Part shown: positions 43,029 through 50,757 of the stretch, piece by piece
Layout: each line of letters starts with the position of its first letter
Position numbering within the stretch: the first letter of the stretch is position 1
Source of the DNA: Methylobacteriaceae bacterium
Lineage (GTDB): Bacteria > Pseudomonadota > Alphaproteobacteria > Rhizobiales > Beijerinckiaceae
Direction: 5' to 3'
Length of the DNA stretch: 52,887 nt
NCBI GenBank assembly: GCA_019233695.1
Contig: JAFAME010000330.1
Location: 1 to 52,887 of the forward strand
The notes under the pieces: generated by a model
Told to the model about the DNA's origin: nothing
The model's database searches: none
What the model saw: only the letters and a program-made list of their open reading frames with translations
Made by a program: the position numbers and the translations under genes

Positions 43029-43390
43029 TCAAATCTTGCCCTGTGATGAAGCACCGGGCCAGCGACGAGTGGTCTTGGGGCGGCCATTCCTCAGCGGGTC
43101 GAAGGGTCGGAATTGAGAGGTGAGGCAGCGCCTCGGCCTCCGCAGCGTGCTCCGGGGTGATAGGAGCAGAAGATAGCCAGCCTCTTTGAAATGCGGTACA
43201 GCATCGACGCCGGAAAAGAGCGGCGCATTCCGTTTTCCTCTCGAATGTTTGATCGCAATCTCCCGAATGCTGACTGCGGAGACACAGATTGCGTTCCGCT
43301 CTCGGCGATCAGATCGCGCACCGCCTTTGGGATCAACTGTGGAGAGGCAAGCGCCCAAATCGCCACGTACGCGTCGAGCGGCAACCTCAT
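43029..43390 (-). pseudogene. Decayed PIN-domain toxin (VapC type), several frameshifts
   Basis: On the minus strand from ATG 43390 the frame begins 'MRLPLDAYVAIWALASPQLI' as in VapC toxins ('MRLLLDTHVALWAL...'), including the first PIN-domain Asp (Asp6). Similarity then moves to a second frame ('NAICVSAVSIREIAIKHSRG', 'FKEAGYLLL'), to a third ('PITPEHAAEAEALPHL') and back again ('FRPFDPLRN'), as expected of a PIN domain broken by small indels. The ATG overlaps the stop of the antitoxin remnant, as in live vapBC operons. Encoded ribonuclease activity is certainly lost if the sequence is correct. Confidence 0.75.
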
Positions 43391-43497
43391 TCGTCATCGT
43401 CGCGAAACACCGCCGTGATCTGTTCGACGTCGGCATCGACGAGACGCGACAAATTGGATTTGGCTTCGGGCATATTGACGACGGGTATCGACTTCAC
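43387..43497 (-). pseudogene. Remnant Phd/YefM-type antitoxin with internal deletion
   Basis: A 36-residue frame from GTG 43497 (GGAG upstream) reads 'VKSIPVVNMPEAKSNLSRLV' and ends 'TAVFRDDDE'. The first part is the DNA-binding N-terminus of a Phd/YefM/VapB-like antitoxin, the last part resembles its C-terminal toxin-binding tail, and about 40 middle residues are missing, with the frame preserved. It overlaps the toxin remnant by four bases (ATGA). It may still be translated as a micro-protein. Confidence 0.65.
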
Positions 43498-43654
43498 CCT
43501 GACTAACTCCGATTAAGTAGCGACAAAGGCGACCTCCCGCAGGCCGAAGTCAGGAACGAGGATCGTCCAACCCTGATGCGCAAAGTCACTCGTCTGGTTG
43601 GTTGAGCGACTGCGGCCGGGCGTCAAACAAGACAGGTGGGATGACTTGGAGAAC

Positions 43655-44767
43655 ATGGATCGGATGTTGACGGATGCGGAGCTCGAAAGCCTGCCCCTGC
43701 CGCCATTTCCAACCGACGTTGCGCCGCAGATCGTTTTTCCGGCGCTGCTGGGGACGGCGGAATACCAGGAATTCCGTCGCCGGTTTCAGGACTATCCGAA
43801 GACCTCCCTGACCCAGCTGAACTTTCGGGCACTCCTCTATATGATGCTGCGCGGCCTGAAGCCGCGCTTTGCCGTCGAGATCGGCACTTTGTTCGCGGGA
43901 ACCGCGGAGATTTTCGCCCGTGCCCTCAGCGCCAACGGCTCGGGGGCCTTCCTCACGATCGATCCCTTTGGCGCCGAGCGCGCCCCTGGGATCATCGCCG
44001 GATGGCCGGAGGGCTGGCGGAAGGTGACCGAGTTCCGTCCGGTCAATTCGATGGAAATGTTCATGGCGCTCGAACAGGCCCGCGAGCTGGCGGCCGCGGG
44101 TGGAGCACCGGCGCGGCCCGACTTCGTGTTCATCGACGGAAATCACGAGCACGAGTTCGCGCTCTTTGATCTTCTCTCGGCGGCGCGATGCCTGCAGCCC
44201 GGTGGGGTCATCATCCTCGACAACTACTATGATTATGGGGTGCTGCACGCGGCCCGCAAATTCGAGGCAGAAAATCCGACCTGGGCGACCGTGCAGTTCT
44301 CCCCGCATCCCTCCTTTGGCACCTTTTTTGATGCCCAGCAGCTTGATGCGCTCTATCGCATCTACGTCGCGCCGCCGTTCTTTTCCGTTGCTCCCTTCCC
44401 GGTAAGCTTCCATTCCCGCACCAATGAAGCGGACGGGGTCAGCGGCTTCAATCTGCTGCTGGCGCGGCCAAGTCCGCGCGGGCGACTAAGCTATAAGGTA
44501 TATCTGCGGACCATCCCTTTCGAGCATCACCTGGGAAAGGGAACGCCCGAGGAGATGGGGGTCAGCGGTCACGTCGAAGTGGCCGCAGGGCAGACCGTGA
44601 TTGCCGCGGTGCTGCCGCTGCCGCTCTCGACGCAGACGTCGAGGCACGAGACCCATCGGCGCATCGAGATCGATCTGCTGTTTGAGGGCGATGGCATCCT
44701 GCAGCTCCAAAACGAGCCGGAGCCGAGGCTTTTTTCGCGCGCACCGTCGAAAGAGGTTGCATCGTGA
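43655..44767 (+). CDS. Class I methyltransferase-fold protein with C-terminal extension
   Basis: 370 residues from the ATG at 43655; a TTG at 43598 is also open and a later ATG at 43664 possible. The N-terminal ~230 residues form a Methyltransf_24-like domain: 'FAVEIGTLFAGTAEIFARAL' (motif I region), 'GAFLTIDPFG' (motif II), 'PDFVFIDGNHEHEFALFDL' (in part) and 'LQPGGVIILDNYYDYGV', typical of CmcI/TylF-like O-methyltransferases. The last ~130 residues are of beta-rich composition and unassigned. It sits beside the decayed toxin-antitoxin locus and 108 bases upstream of a PLP enzyme on the same strand. Substrate unknown. Confidence 0.78.
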   Translation: MDRMLTDAELESLPLPPFPTDVAPQIVFPALLGTAEYQEFRRRFQDYPKTSLTQLNFRALLYMMLRGLKPRFAVEIGTLFAGTAEIFARALSANGSGAFLTIDPFGAERAPGIIAGWPEGWRKVTEFRPVNSMEMFMALEQARELAAAGGAPARPDFVFIDGNHEHEFALFDLLSAARCLQPGGVIILDNYYDYGVLHAARKFEAENPTWATVQFSPHPSFGTFFDAQQLDALYRIYVAPPFFSVAPFPVSFHSRTNEADGVSGFNLLLARPSPRGRLSYKVYLRTIPFEHHLGKGTPEEMGVSGHVEVAAGQTVIAAVLPLPLSTQTSRHETHRRIEIDLLFEGDGILQLQNEPEPRLFSRAPSKEVAS

Positions 44768-44875
44768 GGCGCGCTTGGACAAGGGTAGGTCGGGACGGAG
44801 GGTGCCCCTCAGGCTGAGGCGGCGTTTGTTTGGTAGATGCGGTCGGCATGAGAAGCGACCCGAGGAGCCCTTGGC

Positions 44876-46060
44876 GTGCTTGACGGCGTCAACGAACGGG
44901 AGGCGGTTTTCGCCCGTGCGGCAACGATACTTGCCCATGACGAGCGCTTCTCCGGCGATCCGGTCGTGCCGCCGATCTTCCAGACTTCGCTGTTCACGTT
45001 TGCGTCCTACCGCGACATGGAGGATGCGTTTGCCGGCCGTGTGCGCCGGCCGATCTACAGTCGCGGCGACAATCCGACCGTCAGGCACTTCGAGGAGCGC
45101 CTGGCGGCTCTCGAAGGCGCCGAAGCAGCGCGCGCCTTTTCCTCCGGCATGGGCGCCATCAGCGCCACCGTGCTTGCGTTTGCCGGCGCCGGCAGCCGCG
45201 TGGTTGCCGTGCGGCACGTCTATCCGGACACCTACCGTCTGTTCCAACAGCTCTGCCGCCGGCTGAGCATTTCCGTCGACTACGTCGATGGCGCGGATGC
45301 CGATGCCGTAGCCGCCGCCCTTCCTGGCGCGAGCCTCCTCTATCTCGAGAGCCCGACCTCGATGGTCTTCGAGGTGCAGGATCTTGAGCGGATCGCAACG
45401 CTTGCGCGGGCTGCCGGCGTCGTCACCATCATCGACAATTCGTGGGCAACGCCGCTCTTCCAGCAGCCGCTGCGCCACGGAATCGACCTCGTCCTCCATT
45501 CAGCTTCGAAATACATCGGTGGCCACAGCGACACGGTCGCGGGAATCGTGGCGGGCTCGGCCGCCCTAGTCGGGCGCATCAATGCCGAGACCTATTCCTA
45601 TCTCGGCGCCAAGCTCTCGCCGTTCGAAGCCTGGCTCCTGCTGCGGGGCTTGCGCACGCTGCCCCTGCGCATGCGCGCCCACGAGAAGAGCGCCGTCACG
45701 CTCGCCGAACGATTGAAGGGGCACCCGCAGGTCGTCGCCGTCCATCATCCGGCGTTTTCAAACCATCCCGGCCGCCGCACGCTCCTGGGATTTTCGGGGC
45801 TTTTCTCGTTCGAGGTCGGCGAGGCGATCGACATTGCGGCCCTTGTCGATGCGCTCAGATATTTCAAGCTCGGGGTCAGCTGGGGCGGACATGAAAGTCT
45901 CGCCGTGCCGGTTCAGGCCTCGATGGCGCAAACACCGAAGCTGAACGCGCAAGTGGCATTTGGGGTGTCGCCGCGCACCATCCGCATCTCGGTCGGACAC
46001 GAGGACACCGAAGACCTCTGGGCCGACCTTGCCAGAGCCTTAGACACGGCGCGACGCTGA
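44876..46060 (+). CDS. Transsulfuration-type PLP enzyme (cystathionine gamma-/beta-lyase family)
   Basis: 394 residues from a GTG at 44876 with GAGGAG nine bases upstream. Cys/Met-metabolism PLP family (fold type I): 'YSRGDNPTVRHFEERLAALEGAE' (in part), 'FSSGMGAISATVL', 'YLESPTSMVFEVQDL', 'TIIDNSWATPLFQQPLRHG' and the PLP-lysine motif 'HSASKYIGGHSDTVAG'. C-terminal 'RISVGHEDTEDLWADL' is normal. The family includes cystathionine beta- and gamma-lyases, O-acetylhomoserine sulfhydrylase and methionine gamma-lyase; sequence inspection cannot choose, though 'SPTS-M' and 'DNSWATP' resemble the MetC-like lyases. Its location before an ABC transporter may be fortuitous. Confidence 0.9.
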   Translation: MLDGVNEREAVFARAATILAHDERFSGDPVVPPIFQTSLFTFASYRDMEDAFAGRVRRPIYSRGDNPTVRHFEERLAALEGAEAARAFSSGMGAISATVLAFAGAGSRVVAVRHVYPDTYRLFQQLCRRLSISVDYVDGADADAVAAALPGASLLYLESPTSMVFEVQDLERIATLARAAGVVTIIDNSWATPLFQQPLRHGIDLVLHSASKYIGGHSDTVAGIVAGSAALVGRINAETYSYLGAKLSPFEAWLLLRGLRTLPLRMRAHEKSAVTLAERLKGHPQVVAVHHPAFSNHPGRRTLLGFSGLFSFEVGEAIDIAALVDALRYFKLGVSWGGHESLAVPVQASMAQTPKLNAQVAFGVSPRTIRISVGHEDTEDLWADLARALDTARR

Positions 46061-46103
46061 CTGGATCCTGATCTGGACAATGGTTCCACGAAACCGATTG
46101 CTT

Positions 46104-46184
46104 GTCATCCCGGAAGCAGCCCTTGCGGCTATCCGGGATCCGGTGCCAGATCCCGGCTCTCCGCTTCGCTTCGGCCGCGATGAC
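46104..46184. repeat. Imperfect palindromic intergenic repeat
   Basis: Begins GTCATCCCGGAAGCAG and ends CTTCGGCCGCGATGAC, with inner arms ATCCGGGATC / GATCCCGG. The two halves are an imperfect inverted repeat of ~36 bases each. It fills most of the space between the PLP-enzyme stop and the binding-protein start and could attenuate or end transcription. Confidence 0.7.
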
Positions 46185-46237
46185 ATAACAGGATTCGGAC
46201 CACCGAAAAACTCAATTTGACAGCAGGGAGGATGGAG

Positions 46238-47509
46238 ATGCGATGGACGACATATCTGATCGGCGCGGCGACGGGCCTGATCCTGTCGGCGCAGGCCGAG
46301 GCGGCCACCGTGCGGGTGGTCGAGGTGATCACCAGCCCGCCGCGCACCGACTTCCTCAAGAAGCAGTTCGCTGAATTCGAGCAGGCCAATCCCGGCACCA
46401 AGGTCGAGCTGATCTCGCTGCCCTGGGGGCAGGCGTTCGAGAAATTCCTCACCATGGTGCAGGCCGGCGACACGCCCGACATCGTCGAGATGCCGGAACG
46501 CTGGGTGGGGCTCTACGGCTCGAACGGCCAGCTTGAGGACCTGACCTCATACTTCAAGGACTGGCCGGACTACGCCACGCTAGGTGACCGCGCCAAAGAG
46601 CTCGGCTCGACCGTCAATGGCAAGCCGTACATGGTGCCTTACGGCTATTACATCCGCGCGCTCTTCTGGAACAAGAAGTTGTTCCAGCAGGCGGGCATCG
46701 GCGGGCCGCCCAAGACCGTCGACGACTTCGTCGCCGATGCCAACAAGATCGCAGCGCTCGGCAACGGCAAGACCGGCTATTGCCTGCGCGGCGCGGCGGG
46801 CGCCTTCGGCGGCATCCAGATCTTCATGGATACCTATGACGGCAAGCCCGGCTATTTCAACGCCGACGGCACCTCGATCTTCAACGAGCCCGGTGCGGTC
46901 AAGGGCCTGCAGATGCTCGCCGACCTCTACAAGTCGGGCGCTGCGCCCAAGGACAGCGTCGGCTGGGGCTTCAACGAGATCGTTGCCGGCTTCTATTCCG
47001 GCGCCTGCGCCATGCTCGACCAGGACCCCGATGCACTCATCGGCATCAAGGAGAAGATGGATCCGAGCGACTTTGCCGTCGCCCCGATGCCGCTCGGACC
47101 CGCCGGCAAAGCGTTTCCCTCCCTTGGCTATTCCGGCTGGGCGATGTTTTCGAACTCGAAGGTGAAGCCCGAGGCCTGGAAGGTCATCGCGTTCCTGACG
47201 TCGCCGAAGAACAATATCGAATGGTCCAAGTTCGTCGGCGTGATTCCGATCCACAACGGCGCCGACCAGGACGCGTTCTTCAAGACCGACCAGTTTGCCG
47301 GCTGGTTCACCGAGCTCAAGGACGCCGAGCACTTCGTCCTCGTGGTGCCGCCGACCTACCTCGAAAACCTCGGCGTGTTCTATGACCAGATGGTGCCGAA
47401 GGCCTACCAGCAGGTGCTGCTTGGCCAGCGGACGGCGCAGGATGTGGCCAATGAATGGGCGGCGTTCCTGAACAAGGAGCAGCAGGCCTATATGGCGAAG
47501 AAGAAATAA
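46238..47509 (+). CDS. ABC transporter solute-binding protein, family 1 (sugar)
   Basis: 423 residues from the ATG at 46238, six bases after GGGAGG. A signal peptide covers 1-22 ('MRWTTYLIGAATGLILSAQA'). The SBP_bac_1 fold shows 'LKKQFAEFEQANPGTKVELI', 'SLPWGQAFEKFLTMVQAGDTPDIVEMPERW' (in part) and 'YGYYIRALFWNKKLFQQAG' (in part), and late 'GWAMFSNSKVKPEAWKVIAFL' (in part). Such proteins bind mono- or oligosaccharides or glycerol phosphates. Two MalF/MalG-type permease genes follow, but a ~190-base structured repeat separates this gene from the first of them. No ATPase gene is in the cluster. Confidence 0.94.
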   Translation: MRWTTYLIGAATGLILSAQAEAATVRVVEVITSPPRTDFLKKQFAEFEQANPGTKVELISLPWGQAFEKFLTMVQAGDTPDIVEMPERWVGLYGSNGQLEDLTSYFKDWPDYATLGDRAKELGSTVNGKPYMVPYGYYIRALFWNKKLFQQAGIGGPPKTVDDFVADANKIAALGNGKTGYCLRGAAGAFGGIQIFMDTYDGKPGYFNADGTSIFNEPGAVKGLQMLADLYKSGAAPKDSVGWGFNEIVAGFYSGACAMLDQDPDALIGIKEKMDPSDFAVAPMPLGPAGKAFPSLGYSGWAMFSNSKVKPEAWKVIAFLTSPKNNIEWSKFVGVIPIHNGADQDAFFKTDQFAGWFTELKDAEHFVLVVPPTYLENLGVFYDQMVPKAYQQVLLGQRTAQDVANEWAAFLNKEQQAYMAKKK

Positions 47510-47519
47510 GGTCGTCGCG

Positions 47520-47708
47520 CACCTTCTCCCGCTCCGCGGGAGAAGGTGTCGGCGCGAAGCGACGACGGATGAGGGCGGTCGAGCCCCAGCGATGCTTCGA
47601 AAGCAGAACGGAACTTCAAGAGAGCATCCTCCGCGGGCCGGAGTGGGGTGGCGCGGGCCCTCATCCGTCCGGCTCCGCCGGACACCTTCTCCCACGAGCG
47701 GGAGAAGG
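47520..47708. repeat. Highly structured repeat element inside the ABC operon
   Basis: Four inverted repeats, all perfect: CACCTTCTCCCGC/GCGGGAGAAGGTG (13 bp, 3-base loop, 47520-47548); GACGGATGAGGGC (47564-47576) pairing with GCCCTCATCCGTC (47657-47669); GTCCGGC/GCCGGAC (47667-47683); CCTTCTCCC/GGGAGAAGG (47685-47708). The 5' and 3' hairpins share the CCTTCTCCC core. It begins ~10 bases after the binding-protein stop and ends 16 bases before the permease ATG. A role in transcript stability or attenuation is inferred. Confidence 0.8.
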
Positions 47709-47724
47709 GCGCGCACGACCTGAG

Positions 47725-48651
47725 ATGGTCGCGATCTCCTCCCTGACGTCCGACGTGCGTTCTCCGCCGCGCCGGCGGCTGGGCGATCTTCTCGAGCCTT
47801 GGTTCTACCTCAGTCCGGCGCTCGTGATGATTGCGCTGGTGCTCGTCGTTCCGGTGATCATCGGCATCGGCTATTCGCTGCGCAAATTCTCCGCCTTCCG
47901 TTCCGAATTCGTCGGCCTCGAACAATACCAGACGATGCTTTCCGACCCGGAGCTACGGCTGGCGCTCTGGAATACGGTGCTGTGGACCGCAGGCAGCGTC
48001 TTCTTCCAATTTTTCCTCGGCCTCGGCCTCGCCCTCCTTCTCAATCGGCCCTTCTTCGGCCGGCGTGTGGTCCAGGCTCTCGTATTCCTGCCGTGGGCCG
48101 TGCCGACGTTCCTCTCTGGCCTCACCTGGGCTTGGCTCTTCAATCCGGTCGTCGGGCCGGTGCCGCACTGGCTCCATGCCGTGGGCTTGATGAGCGAGCC
48201 GAGGAACATCCTCTCCGATCCGGCGACCGCCATGTGGGGCCCGATCATCGCCAATGTCTGGTTCGGGATCCCGTTTTTCGCCATCACGCTCCTGGCGGCG
48301 CTGAAGTCGATCCCGGGCGAGCTCTATGAGGCTGCAGCCATCGACGGCGCCAGCGCCTGGCAAGGCTTCACCAAGGTGACTCTGCCGTTCCTGGCCTCGA
48401 CCATCGCCATCACGGTGATGCTGCGCACGATCTGGATCGCGACGCTCGCCGATCTCATCTACGTCATGACGGCGGGCGGTCCCGCGGGGTCGACCGAGAC
48501 GGTCGCGACCTACATCTACGTCACCGCGTTCAAGTCCCTCGACAAGGGATACGCGTCGGCCGTCGCCTCCTTGCTCCTCGTGCTGCTTGTGCTTTATGCC
48601 GCCGGGCTGCTCTACATGCGGCGCCGGGCAACGCCGGAGGCCGAAGCATGA
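47725..48651 (+). CDS. Sugar ABC transporter permease (MalF/UgpA type)
   Basis: 308 residues from the ATG at 47725. About six membrane segments of BPD_transp_1, starting with 'LSPALVMIALVLVVPVIIGIGY' (in part), and the EAA coupling loop 'EAAAIDGASAWQGFTKVTLP'. The frame is open upstream through the repeat, but those residues are meaningless. It overlaps the next permease gene by four bases (ATGA), so the two halves of the membrane complex are co-translated. Confidence 0.95.
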   Translation: MVAISSLTSDVRSPPRRRLGDLLEPWFYLSPALVMIALVLVVPVIIGIGYSLRKFSAFRSEFVGLEQYQTMLSDPELRLALWNTVLWTAGSVFFQFFLGLGLALLLNRPFFGRRVVQALVFLPWAVPTFLSGLTWAWLFNPVVGPVPHWLHAVGLMSEPRNILSDPATAMWGPIIANVWFGIPFFAITLLAALKSIPGELYEAAAIDGASAWQGFTKVTLPFLASTIAITVMLRTIWIATLADLIYVMTAGGPAGSTETVATYIYVTAFKSLDKGYASAVASLLLVLLVLYAAGLLYMRRRATPEAEA

Positions 48652-49496
48652 TCGCCGGCCGTTCCGCCGTCCGTCGCGGGCTCGCCGAAGCTGGCGTCTA
48701 TGGTGCCATTGCACTTTATGTAGGCTTCGCGCTCTTTCCGATCTATTGGACGCTGAAGATTTCGGTCACGCCGGGCGAGCTCCTCTATCGCGAGGGGATC
48801 ACGGCTTGGCCGTCGTCGACGACGCTTGCCAACTATGGGCGGGTCCTGAGCGAGACCGATTTCCCGCACTATTTTCTGAACAGCGTGACCGTCTCGGTCG
48901 GGACGGCGGTCATCGTCACCCTCATTGCCTCTGCAGCAGGTTACGCCCTCTCCCGGTTTCGCTTCCAAGGCAAGGCCACGGTCGGATTCCTGCTGCTTCT
49001 GACGCAGACCTTTCCGCTGGTGATGGTCATCCCGCCGATCTATCGCGTCATGGGGCAGATCGGCCTCACCGACAGCCTGATCGGCCTCATCATCATCTAC
49101 ACCGCCTTCAACATCGCCTTTGCCACCTTCCTCATGCGCTCGTTCTTCGACGGCGTGCCGCGCGAACTCGAAGACGCAGCGATGATCGATGGCTGCACGC
49201 GGTTTACGGCGCTCCGCCGCATCGTCCTGCCGCTCACTTTGCCGGGGATGGGCGCGACGCTCGGCTTCGTGTTCACGGCCGCCTGGAGCGAGCTCCTCTT
49301 CGCGCTGATGCTGATCAATCAGGAGAGCAAGAAGACCTTTGCGGTCGGGCTCCTGACCTTCATCGGCAAGTTCGCCGTCGACTGGGGACAGATGATGGCC
49401 GCCTCGGTCCTGGCGCTGATCCCGGTGTGTATCTTCTTTGCCTTCCTGCAGCGCTATCTGGTGACCGGGCTGACGGCGGGGGCGGTGCGGGGGTGA
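48648..49496 (+). CDS. Sugar ABC transporter permease (MalG/UgpE type)
   Basis: 282 residues starting at an ATG within the end of the preceding permease gene. Six membrane helices and the EAA loop 'LEDAAMIDGCTRFTALRRIV' identify the second BPD_transp_1 subunit. The usual MsmK/UgpC-type ATPase gene is absent: the next gene is convergent and encodes a small coiled-coil protein, so the ATPase must be shared with another system or encoded elsewhere. Confidence 0.95.
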   Translation: MIAGRSAVRRGLAEAGVYGAIALYVGFALFPIYWTLKISVTPGELLYREGITAWPSSTTLANYGRVLSETDFPHYFLNSVTVSVGTAVIVTLIASAAGYALSRFRFQGKATVGFLLLLTQTFPLVMVIPPIYRVMGQIGLTDSLIGLIIIYTAFNIAFATFLMRSFFDGVPRELEDAAMIDGCTRFTALRRIVLPLTLPGMGATLGFVFTAAWSELLFALMLINQESKKTFAVGLLTFIGKFAVDWGQMMAASVLALIPVCIFFAFLQRYLVTGLTAGAVRG

Positions 49497-49505
49497 AAAG
49501 GGGAG

Positions 49506-49521
49506 TCGGCAGTGGGCAGTC
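49506..49521 (+). repeat. Intergenic microrepeat, copy 2
   Basis: TCGGCAGTGGGCAGTC, identical to the copy read on the minus strand at 1370-1385, lying just after the stop of the MalG-type permease gene. Confidence 0.55.
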
Positions 49522-49606
49522 GGCGGTAGCCACCTCACCGTTGCTGCACATGAACCTAAAGGCAGGTCCCGAAATTCTTCTGGCAGAAAGCGCGCGCTGC
49601 GCCTTC

Positions 49607-49891
49607 TCATGGAGCTCGCGATTCGAGCGCTGCTACGCGCTCCATCAGGCCATTGATATCGGCATGCATTGCCTCGATCTCGCCGGCGCTGACCCGCGTC
49701 TTGCCAATGTCGGCGAGGGCCGCACGGATCATGCGGCCATCCTGAACGAGTATATTGTTGTTCACCTTCAACGTAGCCACGTCCTGCTTGACGGTGGCCA
49801 AATCCTGCTTGAGGGTGGCCACATCGTGCCGGATCTCGGCCATGTCGCCCTGCAGGCCTCGGAGAATCTGCAACATCAGATCGTCAGCCAT
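49607..49891 (-). CDS. Small coiled-coil hypothetical protein
   Basis: 94 residues from an ATG at 49891, with AAGGA/GAGG just upstream. The whole chain is predicted helical; residues ~19-42 read 'IRHDVATLKQDLATVKQDVA', near-perfect heptads with Val/Leu at a and d positions. The DNA shows three 21-base tandem units (49773-49793, 49794-49814, 49815-49835). A second helix, 'IEAMHADINGLMERVAALES', could pair with the first. Small proteins of this kind are common and unassigned in rhizobia. The upstream region is AT-rich, and the gene converges with the ABC permease. Confidence 0.72.
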   Translation of the reverse strand: MADDLMLQILRGLQGDMAEIRHDVATLKQDLATVKQDVATLKVNNNILVQDGRMIRAALADIGKTRVSAGEIEAMHADINGLMERVAALESRAP

Positions 49892-50032
49892 TTCCTCGTT
49901 CCTTGCCTGCTCCAGCGATGCAAGTCTAGCGATTTCGCTACTCTACAGCAAGGCACAAGTAATTGAGTATGCTATGTTTTATACGAGCAGATTCGAGATG
50001 CTTGCATCCATGCCCATGATGGATAGGCCGAG

Positions 50033-50734
50033 CTACCCTCCGCTTGCGATCACCCGCGGCGTGTCGCTGACTTCATCGAGATCGGGCGCCTGGCCGTAGC
50101 TCATACGGCGGATCTGCTCGTGCACCTGCGCCATCTCAGCGTCGCTGAGGCGCGGCGGCTCGCCGATCGCCAGCGCATGCACATACATCTTGGCAAGCGT
50201 CTCGACTTCGACGGCAAGCCACAGCGCCCGCTCGAATGTCTTGGCGACGACGATCAGCCCGTGGTGGCCGAGAAGGCAGGCATAGCGGCCTTCGAGCGCG
50301 GCAAGCGCCCGGTCGGAGAGTTCCTGTGTCCCGAAGCAGACATAGGGCGAACAGCGGATGTCGTTCCCGCCGGCGACCGCGATCATGTAGTGGAAGGCCG
50401 GGATGCCGCGCTCGTGCACCGCAAGCGTGGTGCAGAACACCGAATGGGTATGGAGCACGACGTTCACGTCCTCGCGCGCCTTCAGGATGTCGCGATGGAA
50501 CCGCCATTCCGAGGAGGGGCGATGACGGCCCTCGTAGGTGGCATCAAATGACATGGGTACGATGTCGCCCGGCGTCATGCGGTCGTAGGGCAGGCTCGTC
50601 GGCGTGATCAGCATGCCGCCCTCGATGCGATGCGAGACATTGCCCGAGGTGCCCTGATTGAGGCCAGTCCGGTTGATCTCGCGGCACGTCATGACGATGC
50701 CGGCGCGCAGGTCATGGTCAGCGATCGCGTTCAT
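50033..50734 (-). CDS. Class II aldolase/adducin-family protein (fuculose-1-phosphate aldolase-like)
   Basis: 233 residues from the ATG at 50734 (GGAG about eleven bases upstream). Signatures: 'GLNQGTSGNVSHRI' (phosphate site), 'SSEWRFHRDI' with the catalytic Glu, zinc ligands in 'LHTHSVFCTTLA' (H-x-H) and 'LLGHHGLIVVA'. These Zn-dependent aldolases cleave L-fuculose-, L-rhamnulose- or L-ribulose-type phosphates (the last by epimerisation). It follows an FGGY kinase gene by 23 bases on the same strand, so the pair would phosphorylate and cleave a ketose. The sugar is not identifiable from sequence. Confidence 0.93.
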   Translation of the reverse strand: MNAIADHDLRAGIVMTCREINRTGLNQGTSGNVSHRIEGGMLITPTSLPYDRMTPGDIVPMSFDATYEGRHRPSSEWRFHRDILKAREDVNVVLHTHSVFCTTLAVHERGIPAFHYMIAVAGGNDIRCSPYVCFGTQELSDRALAALEGRYACLLGHHGLIVVAKTFERALWLAVEVETLAKMYVHALAIGEPPRLSDAEMAQVHEQIRRMSYGQAPDLDEVSDTPRVIASGG

Positions 50735-50757
50735 GGGTCGTTTGCTCCAAGGGAAAG

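Noticed and set aside
44768-44875. Possible SAM-type riboswitch upstream of the transsulfuration enzyme gene
   Set aside because: Some short complementary segments exist, but I could not match a SAM-II, SAM-V or SAH consensus.
47455-47724. Extension of the MalF-type permease frame upstream across the repeat
   Set aside because: The added residues come from the palindromic element; the membrane protein starts naturally at 47725.
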